Assembly (NCBI RefSeq): GCF_003236335.1
Contig: NZ_POUB01000004.1
Location: forward strand, 20,381 to 84,380
Direction of reading: 5' to 3'
Source: Micromonospora deserti
Lineage (GTDB): Bacteria; Actinomycetota; Actinomycetes; Mycobacteriales; Micromonosporaceae
Length of the DNA: 64,000 bases
The translations under genes were made by a program, and so were the position numbers. How positions within the stretch are numbered: the stretch's first letter is position 1; the number at the start of each line of letters is the position of its first letter. Under the pieces are notes generated by a model. That model did not search any database. It was not told the DNA's origin and saw nothing but the letters and a program-made list of their open reading frames with translations. This document shows positions 28,077 to 38,732 of the stretch, piece after piece.

Positions 28077-29633
28077 TAGTGCTTTGTTAGGTCGTTGTGG
28101 CGTGTCGCTTGTAGGAGCGTCGTGCTGGTGTTTGGGTTCGGTGTGTGGATGAGCGGGAACTCGCTCGGGTACGGGCGCGGTTGGAGGACTTCGCGGCAGG
28201 GGTGTTCGCGGGGTTGCGGCGGTCGGATCAGCGCGCGACTGGTCTGCGGTATCTGCGCGGGCTGATGCTGGACGGCCGGCGCAAGTCGATGCAGCCGATG
28301 GCCGAACGGCTCGGGGTCGATCACCAGCAGTTGCAGCAGTTCCTGACCTCGTCCACGTGGGATGTCGCCGGTGTGCGGCGACGGTTGGCGACGGCCGCGA
28401 TCGACGTGGTGGTGCCTCAGGTGTGGGTGGTGGATGACACCGGGTTTCCCAAGGACGGCAAGGCTTCTGCGTGTGTGGCGCGGCAGTACTCCGGCACGCT
28501 CGGCAAGGTCGCCAACTGCCAGATCGCCGTCAGTGTCCACGCGGCGACCGACGCCGCCTCGGCGGTGCTGAACTGGCGGCTGTTCGTGCCGGAGTCCTGG
28601 GACGACAGCTGCGTGCCCGGCCCGGACGGCAAGCCTGCGAACGCCCACGCCCGCAGGCTGCGCCAGCAGCCGGTCACCCGCGACCAGGCCGGGGCGAAGA
28701 AACCACACCCGCGCGTGCAGGTGCCGCCTGCCGAGCAGATCGACCAGATCCGCCGGCGACGCACGGCGTCGAAGGTCCCTGACGCCGAGCGGTACCGACC
28801 CAAGTGGCTGATGGCCCTGGAAATGCTCGACGAGTTGGCCGCATGGGGGCTACGCCCGCCGCTGCTGACCGCCGACGCCGGCTACGGCCAGGTCGCGGAG
28901 TTCCGTCAGGGCCTGACCGAACGCGGCATCAGCTACATCGTCGCGACCACCTCGAGCACCACCGCTCAACCCGGCGACGCCCAGCCCGTCGAGGTCCCCT
29001 ACGCCGGAGTCGGTAAGTACCCCACACCGAAGTACCCCGACCCGGCTCGCAGCCTGAAGGACCTGACCCTCGCCCATGGCGCCGAACGCGACGCGCCTGG
29101 TGCGCTGGCGTGCCCGGCTACCCGCACCTGAGCGCGCCCCGGACCGGCCTGTCGGCCAGCTGTCCGGGCACTTCTTCGCGCTGCGGGTGCGTCCCGCCGG
29201 CCGGGCCATCCAACGCGGACCGCACCGCGGTGACGACGGTGTCCTGCCCGAATGCTGGCTGCTCGTGCAGTGGCCTCCCGGCCAGGACGAGCCCAGCGAC
29301 TACTGGCTGTCCGACCTGCCCGCCGACACACCACTGACCGAACTGGTCCGCCTGGCCAAGAGCCGCTGGCGCGTCGAGCACGACTACCGCGAACTCAAAA
29401 CCGCCCTTGGGCTCGACCACTTCGAAGGCCGCTCCTGGATCGGCTGGCACCGCCACGTCACCCTCGCCGCAGCCGCCCAACTGTTCCTCACCCAACTACG
29501 GCTCACACGCCCAAAAGCAACGGGGCAGACCTGAGCCTGTACGCCGTCCTGCGGCAACTGCAGTACCTACTCGCGACCTGGCTCGGGTTCTGCCCCCTCT
29601 GCCGCCAACTCGTCCCAACCTAACAAAGCACTA
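28077..29633 (+). mobile_element. IS701-family insertion sequence, 1557 bp
   Basis: The ends are 16-bp perfect inverted repeats (TAGTGCTTTGTTAGGT at 28077-28092, complement at 29618-29633). They are flanked by a 4-bp direct repeat CTAG at 28073-28076 and 29634-29637, which fits the YTAR target preference of IS701. The intact ends and target duplication indicate a fairly recent insertion. The right repeat overlaps the transposase stop codon. Confidence 0.9.
28145..29623 (+). pseudogene. IS701 transposase with two frameshifts
   Basis: About 490 residues are spread over three frames. The first holds the N-terminal region and catalytic residues VWVVDDTGFPKDG and LLTADAGYG. A shift near 29070 leads to LVRWRARLPAPERAP and on to SRWRVEHDYRELKTALGLDH, which contains the catalytic Glu. 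A second shift near 29525 leads to LSLYAVLRQLQYLLATWLGF and the stop. All three catalytic residues are intact. The gene fills the element between its terminal repeats. Confidence 0.85.
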
Positions 29634-29634
29634 C

Positions 29635-29840
29635 TAGGATGAGGTCGGTGTTGCACCGATCGGAGGTCTTCCAGCCCACGATCCGGTTGGAGAACGCGTC
29701 GCGGACCGCGGCCAGCCACAGCACACCCTGCCCGGTGACGATCCGGGTGGCGTCGGCCACCCACAGCCGGTTCTGGGCGTCGGCGGTAAAGTTCCGGTTG
29801 ACCAGGTCCGGCCGCACCCGATACCACCACGTGGACCGGT
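29635..29840 (-). pseudogene. IS3-family transposase (OrfB) fragment
   Basis: About 65 residues match the start of the IS3 OrfB integrase core: DLVNRNFTADAQNRLWVAD with the first Asp, and DAFSNRIVGWK with the second. Both ends are missing. The fragment abuts the CTAG target duplication of the IS701 element, but the sequence on the far side of that element does not continue it, so it was already truncated. Confidence 0.75.
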
Positions 29841-29849
29841 CGCCGCGAC

Positions 29850-30290
29850 CACACCCTGCTACTCATCGCCGTCCACACAGGATTGCGCAACGCCGAACTT
29901 GCCAGTCTGAAGATCCAGGACCCACCTCGGGACCGGTGCACACATTCGCTGCCACGGCAAGGGCCGCAAGGACCGCTGTACTCCACTGAACCGGCCCGCT
30001 ACAACGGCGCTGCGCACCTGGCTACAAGAATGCGGCGGGCAACCATCCGACCCGCTGTTCCCGACCCGCCGTGGCACCCCGCTCAGCGCAGACGCTGTCG
30101 AACACCTCGTCGGCAGACACGCCCAGAACGCGCCACGGCCTGCCCGTCGCTGAGTGGCAAGAAGGTCACCCCGCACACCCTGCGCCACTCCACCGCGATG
30201 GCACTCCTGCACGGCGGTATCGACATCACCGTGATCACCCTGTGGCTCAACCACGAATCAACCGCTGCTGCTCACCCGGAGCCTGCGGCA
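29850..30290 (+). pseudogene. Tyrosine recombinase catalytic-domain remnant
   Basis: A broken integrase is readable in at least two shifts. LLIAVHTGLRNAELASLKI gives the first Arg region. HIRCHGKGRKDRCTPLNRP and LFPTRRGTPLSADAVEHL follow in another frame. HTLRHSTAMALLHGGID with WLNHEST completes the His-Arg-His part in a third. The N-terminal domain and the Tyr-containing end are missing. Confidence 0.75.
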
Positions 30291-30360
30291 CGCCCGACCG
30301 ACGCCGCCGCCAGCGGCCGTCGCCGCGCCGGCGGCGCCCGCCGGCAGGTGACTCGGGCGT

Positions 30361-30459
30361 GGCTGTTATGTCTTGCCGATCAAGCGCGCCGTCCGCAAGG
30401 CAGAAGCCCTCGACGCGGGTGACATCGCGACCGTGAGCGTCGAGCTCATCCACGCGTGA
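30361..30459 (+). pseudogene. DUF1905-type C-terminal fragment
   Basis: A 32-codon frame reads YVLPIKRAVRKAEALDAGD followed by IATVSVELIHA and TGA. This resembles the end of DUF1905 domains, which often precede YdeI-type domains. No upstream part of the gene is visible. Confidence 0.4.
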
Positions 30460-30657
30460 CAACGGCGAGAGCCCGCGTCAGCTCATGATCAGCGGCCTGG
30501 TCGGGCGTGTGCCAACCGGACCGATGCCCGACCAAGCCGGGTAGCGACGGCGCATTACTGCGCCGCCGCCCCATCAGAACCGGACGTACCCGAGCACCAC
30601 CGACGGATAGTCCTTTGCGCATCGAGCGGCAAGCGGTTGTGCGGCATCATCGAGGCG

Positions 30658-30821
30658 TGGCGAACCTGTTGCAGCGTTGGCGACAACGGGCTGAGACGAT
30701 TCGGAAACTCCGTGCGCTGAGGGATTGTCCCGCGTGCGGCCACTCGTGGATGGAGCACGGCTTCGGCAATGACGTTGTTAGCGGACAGCATGATCTCCCC
30801 GCTCATGGTCAGGAGACATGA
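30658..30821 (+). CDS. Possible small zinc-ribbon-like protein
   Basis: From a GTG at 30658 the frame encodes about 54 residues: a basic helical start (VANLLQRWRQRAETIRKL), then CPACGHSWMEHG, a CxxC with nearby His that could bind zinc. No family is recognised and the region around is mobile-element debris, so it may be a chance frame or a fragment. Confidence 0.3.
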
Positions 30822-30880
30822 CACACTGGCGGACACTGAAACTCCCCCGGGACTTCTTGGTGTCCATGAGAGGGCAGGGC

Positions 30881-31701
30881 TCAGGTAAGAGCGACGACGC
30901 CGTTGCCGTTGGTGGCTTCTGACAGCCGATGACTGTCGCCTGTGGTGACGACAACGTGGGCGTGGTGGAGGAGTCGGTCGACGGTGGCGGTGGCGAGGGT
31001 CTTCGGCATGATCTCGTCGAATCCGGAAGGGTGGAGATTCGAGCTGACGGCCAAACTGCGGCGTTCGTAGGCGGCGTCCACCAAGCGGTAGAAGCCCTCT
31101 GCCGCGTCCGGAGAGACCGGAAGGAGGCCGATGTCGTCGACGATGACCAGGTCGGTGCGGGTGATGCGGGTGAAGGCCTTGCTGATCGAGTCGTCGACGC
31201 GGTGGCGGCGGACTAGCCCGCCGAGGTCTTCGATGGTGAACCAGGCGACCGTCATCCCGGCGTCGATGGCTGCCTGGCCTAGGGCTTCAGTGAAGTGGCT
31301 CTTGCCTGTGCCCGACGGCCCGCAGACGCAGAGATTCTCCCGGCGGCCGATCCACTCCAGCGTCCGCAGGGAGCTCTGGGTGGGAACGGGGATGGAGGAG
31401 GCCTGCTCGTTCCAGATGTGGAAGGTCTTGCCGGGGGGAAAGCGGCCCGCTGCCTGCGGGTGCGCAGGTTGGAGGCGGCGCGTCCGGCTGCTTCCTCGGC
31501 CAACAGCACACGGACAACCTCGGCGGGATCCCAGCGTTGGGCCTTCGCGGTGGGGATGACCTCGGCCATCGCCCGGCGGATGTGGGGCAGCTTCAGGGTC
31601 TTCGTCAACGCGATCGCTTCGTCGAAGGCGACCCCGGAGAGCGCGGCCGTCGCGGAGGCGGGGGCCTTCAGTCGGGGTGGGGCGGAGATCTCGACCGTCA
31701 T
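30881..31701 (-). pseudogene. istB: IS21-family helper ATPase IstB, frameshifted
   Basis: From ATG 31701 one frame gives the N-terminal region (ALTKTLKLPHIRRAMAE, then AEVVRVLLAEEAAGR). A shift near 31440 leads to the AAA+ part with Walker A GPSGTGKSHF and Walker B DLVIVDDIGLLP, then SNLHPSGFDEIMPKTLATAT. The gene follows IstA on the same strand, the normal IS21 order. IstB bends target DNA and assists the transposase. Confidence 0.82.
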
Positions 31702-31750
31702 GCTGTCTGCTCGTTTCTGTAGTGCTTCAGTGTGTGTTCGTGGTGCCGGG

Positions 31751-33235
31751 TTACTGGCCAAAGCCGTTCCAGGCGCCGGTGCCGGGTTGGAGGCTGTGGT
31801 TCTCGGTTGCGCGTGGTGGGGCGGCGGGTCCGGTGTGGAAGGCCTGGTGGTCCAGGATCGAGCGCAGGTCGGCGTCGGCGAACCGACTGGCGACGGCTGC
31901 GGTGCCAAGGGCCCTGTCGACGGTGTCGGCGCCCCGGAGTTTGGCCAGGACCACAGCGTCGGCCATCTTCGCGGCGATGCCGCGTACTCCTTGGGCCGCG
32001 GCCTCCTCCAGCCAGGCTGCGGCGCCCGGGCCGATCGCCAGGAACTCCTCCTCGGCCGCGTTGGTCGGCCTCGCGGTGCGGGTGCCGCGGGCAGAGGGCG
32101 GGTAGTGCTCGTCGATGATGACCGGGTTGCCCGGGGTGGAGCGCGGGTGGCGGGCGATCTCTGCAGGGATGTCGTCCTCGATGACGGTGACGACGAGTTC
32201 TTCGCCGTGCCAGCGAACGAACACCTGCTGGCCGGCGAAGCGGTGCGGGACCGAGTAACGGACCTGGTCGACGCGGATCGTGGAGTCCTTCTCGTGGACC
32301 TGCCGGGTCTGTCCGAACGCCGCGGTGAAGGGGTGCTCGGGGACCGGGTGGAGCCGAACCGCTCCTGGGCGAGCAGCTCGACCGGAGGTTTGCGGGTCTC
32401 GCGGTGGACCCGGCCGTTGACCTCGTCCATGAACGCGCGGCATGCCTGCTCGATCTCGGCGAACGAGCCGTAGGAGGCACGGAGGTTGACCTCGGTGGGC
32501 ACGAGGTCCCGTTTGGCGATCTTCACCGTGTTCTCTGACCCGCCCTTGGACGCCGGGTCGGCCGGAACGCAGGTGCGGACCGTGGTGCCGTAGTGGCAGG
32601 CGATGGACACGATGTCGCGGTTTCGGACCGCGAGTGTGGCGATGTGAGCGGTGGTCACGGTCTTTTCATTGTCGGTCAGGCAGTAGGTCGGCACCCCGCC
32701 GAAGGCCCGGAACGTCGCGTCCAGACAGGCCGCGATTGTCGGGATGGTCTTGTCCAGCACCGGGATGACGACTCGAAACCGGGACCAAGCCAGCCACGCG
32801 CACCACAGTGTCGTGCGGCGACCGGCGAGGCGTGGACCTTCGCCCCAGTCCCACTGCGCCCATAGCGCGGGCTCGGCGACCCAGGGGCGGTGGACACGGC
32901 GGTGGCCGGATCGCCAGGACTCCTTGGCGGCGGCCACCGCGCGGCGGGTAGTGCGTTCGGTGCCGGGGAAGCCCATTGCGACAAGCTTCTTGTGGACCTG
33001 GTCCGCGCCGATCCGCCCGCGCGACTGCTCGACGAGTTCCTCGACCTTGGGCTTCCAAGGCGTCGATCATCTTCGCCCGCGGCAGCCGCCCCACAGCGGC
33101 GGTCCCGTTCTCGCGCAGCTGGACGTAACGCTGGACTGTGTGGTGGTCGCATCCCACGAGTTCGGCGGCCCGACGGTAGCTCCCGGTCAGGTCGTAGGCG
33201 GCAAGGATCTCCATGATCTCCTGATTCGTTTTCAC
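31751..33235 (-). pseudogene. istA: IS21-family transposase IstA, two frameshifts
   Basis: The first frame from 33235 has the helix-turn-helix (SYRRAAELVGCDHHTVQRYV). A shift near 33060 leads to the DDE core, with WAQWDWGEGP, TYCLTDNEKTV and PASKGGSENTVKIAKRDLVP. A second shift near 32340 leads to the C-terminal beta-barrel (VRYSVPHRFAGQQVFVRWHG). No multiple terminal repeats of IS21 type were recognised at the left end. Confidence 0.82.
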
Positions 33236-33339
33236 GGACGGGTGCTGATCCAGCCCCGCGGTATCGCGCGCGCAGCAGCAGCCCGGTGGGTGCCCAAGTC
33301 AGCTGAGCGCGGCATGGCCGCATTGGCCTCGGTTCGGTG

Positions 33340-34713
33340 TCATCCGGCCATCTCCTCATGGCGCGCGAGAGCGAACACGAACCAGGCGATGGCGGAGACC
33401 GCGGCCGACATCAGCAGGGCCCATCCAGTGCCTGCGGCGACGGCAGCACCCATGACGACGACGCCGAGGGTGGCGCCGACCTGGCGCACGGCGTTGAGCA
33501 GGCCGCCCACCGCACCGGCCGTGCCCGCCGGGGCGACGCCGACAAGGGCCGCGACCAGAGCCGGCAAGGCGTAGGAGACGCCGAAGCCGGTCATCAAGAG
33601 GCCCACCGCGAGCCACATGTAGCCGCCGTCGGCGAAGACCACGCCTGCTAGCACTGCACCTCCAGCGGCCAGCAGAGCCAAACCGGCCAGGATCGGACGG
33701 CGAGGACCCACCCGTGCCACGATCTTGCCCGTGAACGGCGGATTGGCCGCGAAGGGAACCGTCAGCGGCAAGAACGCCAGCCCGGTCTGCAGCGGGTCCA
33801 GGTGCCGCTCCTGCTGCAACAGCAGCGGCAGCACGAACAGCCCCCCAGTCAACGCGAAGTTCACCGCCGCAGCGGCCAGCAGACCAGCCCGCACCCGGCC
33901 TGACCGCAGCAGAGCCCGGTTCAGGACCGGCGCCTGGCTGTGGCGCTCCAGGCCGCAGAACGCGAGCGCCGACACCCCGAACCCCACCGATGACCACGCG
34001 GCGTGGGCCCATGCCTGCGAACCGGCGGCGATCAGCGCGTCCGTGAAGAGGGCCAGCACTGCGGCGGCTGCTAACTGGGCGGGCCAGTCGATCCGGCGGT
34101 CACTGCGCGGGCAGGCCACCGCCCGGCCCAGCGTCAGCGCCAGCACCGCCAGGCCGATGGGCACGTTGACCAGGAAAATAGACCGCCATCCGGCCGCGCC
34201 GACCAAGGCGCCGCCCGCGATCGGACCGGCCGCAACGGCCGCGCCGCTGATCGCGGCCCATGCCGAGACCGCGCGCGCCCGTGCCGCCGGTTCTGGGTAG
34301 AGCTGGGCGATCATCGCCATCGAGGCGGGCACGCACGCCGCCGCGGCGACCCCCGAGATTGCACGCAGGAGGACCAGGGCCCACAGCCCCGGGGCGAACG
34401 CACTGAGCAAGGATGCGAGCGTGAAGACCGTGATCCCGGCCCGGAAGAGCCGCTCGGCACCGAATCGGTCCGCCGCCGCCCCCGCCGACAGCAGCAGCGC
34501 GGCGAACGCCACGGTGTAGCCGGCGGTCGCCCACTGCAACCCGGCCATCGAGGTGTGCAGAGACGATGCCAGATCAGGCTCGGCTACCGACAGCACCGTC
34601 ATATCCAGCAGCACCATGAAGTAGCCCAGCGAAATGCCCGTCAGGGCGCTGGAACGCCCCCGCGGCGATCGAAGATTCGCCCCTGCGGGTGCAGATGAAC
34701 TCAAAAGGGTCAT
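33340..34713 (-). CDS. DHA2-type MFS drug exporter
   Basis: The 457-residue protein has the drug:H+ antiporter-2 landmarks: LDMTVLSVAEPDL in helix 1, LQWATAGYTVAFAALLLSAG and ADRFGAERLF in helices 2-3, and GPIAGGALV in helix 5. About 12-14 helices are expected. It diverges from a LysR-type gene across 133 bp holding a palindrome, the usual arrangement of a regulator and its efflux target. The substrate is unknown. Confidence 0.9.
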   Translation of the reverse strand: MTLLSSSAPAGANLRSPRGRSSALTGISLGYFMVLLDMTVLSVAEPDLASSLHTSMAGLQWATAGYTVAFAALLLSAGAAADRFGAERLFRAGITVFTLASLLSAFAPGLWALVLLRAISGVAAAACVPASMAMIAQLYPEPAARARAVSAWAAISGAAVAAGPIAGGALVGAAGWRSIFLVNVPIGLAVLALTLGRAVACPRSDRRIDWPAQLAAAAVLALFTDALIAAGSQAWAHAAWSSVGFGVSALAFCGLERHSQAPVLNRALLRSGRVRAGLLAAAAVNFALTGGLFVLPLLLQQERHLDPLQTGLAFLPLTVPFAANPPFTGKIVARVGPRRPILAGLALLAAGGAVLAGVVFADGGYMWLAVGLLMTGFGVSYALPALVAALVGVAPAGTAGAVGGLLNAVRQVGATLGVVVMGAAVAAGTGWALLMSAAVSAIAWFVFALARHEEMAG

Positions 34714-34807
34714 AACTGGGACAGCTCCCCGAAGACGACAGTGGGAAGGACGCCAACACTGTGCGTTTCGTCAGGTCAACAGCTCCACCGCCGCAGCCGC
34801 ACGACGC

Positions 34808-34824
34808 GTTCGGAATTTCCGAAC
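34808..34824. promoter_or_regulatory. Perfect 17-bp palindrome, likely LysR operator
   Basis: GTTCGGAATTTCCGAAC is a perfect palindrome with an odd central base. It lies 22 bp before the GTG of the LysR-type gene, in the region shared with the divergent MFS gene. It does not match the plain T-N11-A form exactly, but position and symmetry support a regulator site. Confidence 0.65.
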
Positions 34825-34846
34825 GCTGCGGGCTGTTTCTCCGCGT

Positions 34847-35728
34847 GTGGAGCTACGCCAACTCAGGACCTTCGAGGCCGTCGTCCGCCACCGAACCGTG
34901 ACCGATGCCGCCGTCGCGCTCGACCTCGCCCCCTCGTCCGTCTCCCAGCAAATCCGGACCCTCGAGGAAGCACTCGGCGTGGCCCTGTTCGTGCGCGGCC
35001 CCAAGGGCATGGAGCTCACCCCCGCCGGACAACGGCTGCAGGGATGGGCACGGTCCCTGCTCGACCAGGCCAAGCAGGCCACCCGCGACGTCAGAGGCGA
35101 ACGGCAACTGCTCCGGCTCGGCGCGCTGGAAACCCTCGCCGGCTCCTACGTGCCCCAGGTGTTCGCCCGATTCGCCGAACGCCGGCCCGACATCGACCTC
35201 GAAATCCACACCGAACGCAACCGCGACGGCCTCCTCACCGACGTGATCGAGGGACGACTCGAAGCCGCCCTGCTGCTGGACTCCGGCGACAACGTCGGCG
35301 GACTCGGCTTCCCCGCCCCCGCCGAACCGCTCACCTTCATTGACCTCGACCCGATCCCCCTCGCACTGGTATCCGCACCTGCCCACCCGCTCGCCGCCCG
35401 AACCGCACTGACTCCCGATGACCTCAAACACGAGCGGCTCCTGGTCAACGTCCCGGAATGCTCGTTCTGGATGGCCGGGGACAAGATCCTCGGCTCCGGT
35501 CCCAAACGGATCAAAGTCGGAGGCGTCCCGGTGATGCGCGCGTGGGCCGAGCACGGACTCGGAATCACGCTGCTACCCCAGTTCGCGGTCGCCGACAGCC
35601 TCCACTCCGGCGCCCTGATCCAACTCGACCTCCCACTCCCGGATCTCAGCCTGCGGCTGATCTGGCGAGAAGACCAGGAGTCGTTGCCTGGCATGCGCGA
35701 CATCCTGTACGCCGCAGCCCGCCCCTGA
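34847..35728 (+). CDS. LysR-type transcriptional regulator
   Basis: This 293-residue regulator has an N-terminal winged helix-turn-helix (QLRTFEAVVRHRTVTDAA, then LAPSSVSQQIRTLEEALGV) and a C-terminal periplasmic-binding-like effector domain (RLGALETLAGSYVPQVFARF onward). GTG at 34847 matches the usual family start; upstream codons are not LysR-like. The effector is unknown. It probably activates or represses the divergent MFS exporter. Confidence 0.92.
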   Translation: MELRQLRTFEAVVRHRTVTDAAVALDLAPSSVSQQIRTLEEALGVALFVRGPKGMELTPAGQRLQGWARSLLDQAKQATRDVRGERQLLRLGALETLAGSYVPQVFARFAERRPDIDLEIHTERNRDGLLTDVIEGRLEAALLLDSGDNVGGLGFPAPAEPLTFIDLDPIPLALVSAPAHPLAARTALTPDDLKHERLLVNVPECSFWMAGDKILGSGPKRIKVGGVPVMRAWAEHGLGITLLPQFAVADSLHSGALIQLDLPLPDLSLRLIWREDQESLPGMRDILYAAARP

Positions 35729-36768
35729 ACACCAGACCTCGCCGACCCACCGGGGAGAACCCCTGTCCGCCATTGTGTGGGCCTTGCTGGCCGCCCCTGG
35801 GGCGATCTTCATGTCCGCTAACAGACGTCGACGGCATGTGCGGTGAATGCGCGTACGAGTTTGAGCATGACCAGCGGGAGACTCCGGAGCCTGGCTGCAG
35901 GCCGTCGGCCCCGCCAATCGATGGAGAAGGCCGCCGAAAGTACCTCGCAGCATGAGCCGGCCTGATCGCTGCGACTCTCGGCCGTCATCTCCGAGCGCCT
36001 CGGTCGGTCCGGCCGTCGCGGTTGCGTTTGATCGGATGCCTCGCCACGATCGTGGTCGTCCTCGCTCGATGACCAGCCCTGCCCCCGCCAGACCCTCATG
36101 CCGTGCCCGTCGCCGGCTCGGTTCCGCAGCTCCGCGGTGTCCTGGGTGAACTGGTGCAGCCGCCCGAGGACCCGCCGTAACCTTCTACAGTTGCGGCCCG
36201 CAGCCTGACTGACGTGCCCGCCGATGGCCTGGCTGGCTTTCGCCACCAGCGCCGGCACGTCGTCGTTTCTCGTCGATCGGCTGACCGCGTAGGCCGAGGA
36301 CGCCTTCGCAATTCTCAGCAGCGGATGTCGAGCGCTTCGCCGGGAGTCAGGACGCCCGGCACGCAAGATTGCCCCGAACGGGCCCGCCACCAGGTCCCGC
36401 AGCCTCATCGGCACTGACCGTCGGAGGCCGGCTGGCCTGGTGCGGGTTTGTACGTCGAGCCGCATGGGTTCGTGCGTGCGCCCGCACACCGACACCGGCA
36501 GGTTTGCCCGCGGAATGACCGTTCGGGTGGACAGGTCCAGGGCGAGGGCGGGCAAACATAGTCGACCCGCTCATGGCTCTTTGCCAGTGGCAAAGTAGCG
36601 GATGATGCGGTTCCGGAGCAGGCACGCCACGCGGAGCAGAGACGGCGTGTCGCGCCTCGTGGCCCCGCCTTGGTGACTCGGCGGCACGCCGCATACCCGG
36701 CTCAGCAAGAGAACGCTGCGCACTGTCGCCCCTGGGCGTTCACCGCCACTGCCGCCGCAACACGGGCT
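35729..36768. other. No supported gene, decayed region
   Basis: About 1 kb downstream of the LysR gene carries no gene that I can support. A minus-strand stretch near 36100-36300 contains LRNRAGDGHG, a motif reminiscent of the C-terminal domain of abortive-infection proteins, but flanking frames do not extend the match. A short perfect hairpin (CTTTGCC/GGCAAAG) occurs at 36579-36595. Confidence 0.45.
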
Positions 36769-36870
36769 CTAGCGATCTTTGGTCGCTAGGTGGTATGGGC
36801 TGCTTATGCCCGAGAGGGAGCCTGCTCCACGCTACGCAGAGCAGGGGAGCTTGATGTTCCCCGGGTTTTT
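36769..36870 (+). ncRNA. Candidate structured RNA with terminal hairpin and T-tract
   Basis: Four hairpins follow one another: CTAGCGA/TCGCTAG (36769-36789), GGGC/GCCC (36797-36811), CCTGCTC/GAGCAGG (36821-36845) and GGGGA/TCCCC (36844-36862), the last followed by GGGTTTTT. The third and fourth share two bases and may be alternatives. No protein frame explains them. It could be a small RNA or only a terminator region facing the end of the ABC gene. Confidence 0.3.
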
Positions 36871-36947
36871 CGGAGGCGTGTCGGTTGGCGTCAGGCGACG
36901 GATAGGAATGGGAAAAGGAACCCGGCCTGCCATCAATCAGTGCTTGT

Positions 36948-38732
36948 TCATCCGTGCCAGGAGTGCCAGAGGGCGGCGTAGGCGCCATCGGCGCGAACGA
37001 GGTCGTCGTGGCTGCCGAGTTCGGTGATCCGGCCGTCTTCGAGTACTGCCACCCGATCGGCGTCGTGCGCGGTGTTGAGACGGTGCGCGATGGCGATGAC
37101 GGTACGGCCGGTCACGACGGCGGCGAGCGCCCGCTCGGTGCGCCGGGCGGTTGTCGGATCGAGCGCGGCGGTCGCCTCATCGAGGATCAGTGTGTGCGGG
37201 TCGGCGAGCACGAGCCTTGCCAGCGCGAGCTGTTGGGCGTCGGCGGCAGCGAGTTCGCGGGCGCCGTCGCCGAGTTGCGTGTCAAGGCCGTCGGGCAGGT
37301 CGGTATACCAGTCGGCGCCCACGGCTACCAGTGCGGACCGCATCTGTTCGTCGGACGCGCCAGACGCGGCGAAGGCGAGGTTGTCGCGCAGCGAGCCGAT
37401 GAAGACGTGGTGCTCCTGAGTGACGAGGGCGATCCGGCGGCGCCGCTCGGCCGGGGCCAGGTCGGTGACCGGGCGGCCACCGAGGCTCACCACACCCTCG
37501 CGCGGCGCGTCGATTCCGGCGAGCAGCCGGGCGAGGGTGGACTTCCCGGCGCCCGAAGGGCCGACGATGGCGAGACGTTCGCCAGGGTGCACCTCGAGGT
37601 CGATCCCGTGCAGCACATCGGGGCCGTCGGCGTACGAGAATCGCGCGCCGCGCACCACGAGCCGCTCCCCCGACGGCGCGGACGCCCTGCCGCGCGGTTC
37701 CGGTATACCGGTTGCGGCCGGGGCGACCGTGACGGGGCCGGACCCGTTCTCCGGTTCAGTCTTCTGGCCGACACCGAGCACGCGGGCGAATGAGGCGAGG
37801 CCGCGTTGCGCCTGCTCCATCCACTGCAGCAGCCGGTCCAAGGGATCGACCGCCTGCTGGAGATAGAGCGCGGCGGCGACCACCTCACCGAGCGTCACCA
37901 TGCCTCTGGGCAGGAAGAATCCGCCGATGAGCAGCACCGCGGCGATCGGCAGCGCGTAGCTCGCCTCCACCACCGGGAAGAAGACGGAGCGGAGGGCCAG
38001 GGTCGCCCGGCGGGTGGCCCACACCTGGCCTATGCGCTGAGTGCCGTACGCGACGCGATCGGCGCCGAGGCGGAGCGCTTCGACGGTCCGGGCGCCCTCC
38101 GCAGTCGTGGTCAGCGCCTCGGTCAGCTCGGCGGTCGCGGCCCCCTCGGCAAGGTACGCCCGCCTGGCGCGACGCAGGTACCAGCGGGTGACCGCGAAGA
38201 TCGACGGTAGCCCGATCAAGGCGACTAGGCCGAGCAGCGGGTGCAGCAGGAAAATCGCGCCGAAGAGAAGCGACAGTTGTGTCGAGGCGATGACGATGAC
38301 CGGCACCACGTCGCGGACGGTGGTCCCGACGGTCGTTACATCAACCGAGCTGCGGGTAGCAAGTTCGCCGGTGCCGGCGCGCTCGACGAGCGAGACTGGC
38401 AGGTCGAGCGTCCGCGAGACGAACTCCTCGCGCAGTCGGGCGACGGCACGCTCGCCGAATCGGTGACCGGCGTACTGGGCGTACCTGGAGAGCAGCCCTT
38501 GGGCCAGCACGCAGACGCCGATCGAGAGCGCCAGGCGGTCCACTGCGGCCGCGCCCGCACCGGCGGCGACCTCGTCCACGATCCTGCCCAGCAACCACGG
38601 TGCGGCGAGCCCGGCGATCGCGGCGGCGCCGTGCAGCACCAGCACGATGGCGACCGCGCGACGGTCCCGGGCGATGAGGTCCAGCGCGGCCCGGCGGACG
38701 ACGGACCGGTCCGCGACGGGGAGCCCGGTCAC
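36948..38732 (-). CDS. ABC exporter half-transporter with degenerate signature motif
   Basis: The 594-residue protein fuses six membrane helices (about 28-290) to an ATPase domain. Walker A (GPSGAGKST, 391-399), the Q-loop Gln439, Walker B with catalytic Glu (LILDEATAALD, Glu519) and the switch His550 are intact. The signature LSGGQ is replaced by LAAADAQ (494-500). Its start overlaps the end of the partner gene by four bases. The partner has the reverse defects, so the two make a heterodimer with one working ATP site. The substrate may be a lipid, peptide or drug; it is not indicated by neighbours. Confidence 0.92.
   Translation of the reverse strand: MTGLPVADRSVVRRAALDLIARDRRAVAIVLVLHGAAAIAGLAAPWLLGRIVDEVAAGAGAAAVDRLALSIGVCVLAQGLLSRYAQYAGHRFGERAVARLREEFVSRTLDLPVSLVERAGTGELATRSSVDVTTVGTTVRDVVPVIVIASTQLSLLFGAIFLLHPLLGLVALIGLPSIFAVTRWYLRRARRAYLAEGAATAELTEALTTTAEGARTVEALRLGADRVAYGTQRIGQVWATRRATLALRSVFFPVVEASYALPIAAVLLIGGFFLPRGMVTLGEVVAAALYLQQAVDPLDRLLQWMEQAQRGLASFARVLGVGQKTEPENGSGPVTVAPAATGIPEPRGRASAPSGERLVVRGARFSYADGPDVLHGIDLEVHPGERLAIVGPSGAGKSTLARLLAGIDAPREGVVSLGGRPVTDLAPAERRRRIALVTQEHHVFIGSLRDNLAFAASGASDEQMRSALVAVGADWYTDLPDGLDTQLGDGARELAAADAQQLALARLVLADPHTLILDEATAALDPTTARRTERALAAVVTGRTVIAIAHRLNTAHDADRVAVLEDGRITELGSHDDLVRADGAYAALWHSWHG

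Noticed and set aside
35818..36555. 245-codon minus-strand frame with a possible Abi-type motif
   Set aside because: Only LRNRAGDGHG resembles the family; flanks do not extend the match in any frame, so no gene is called.
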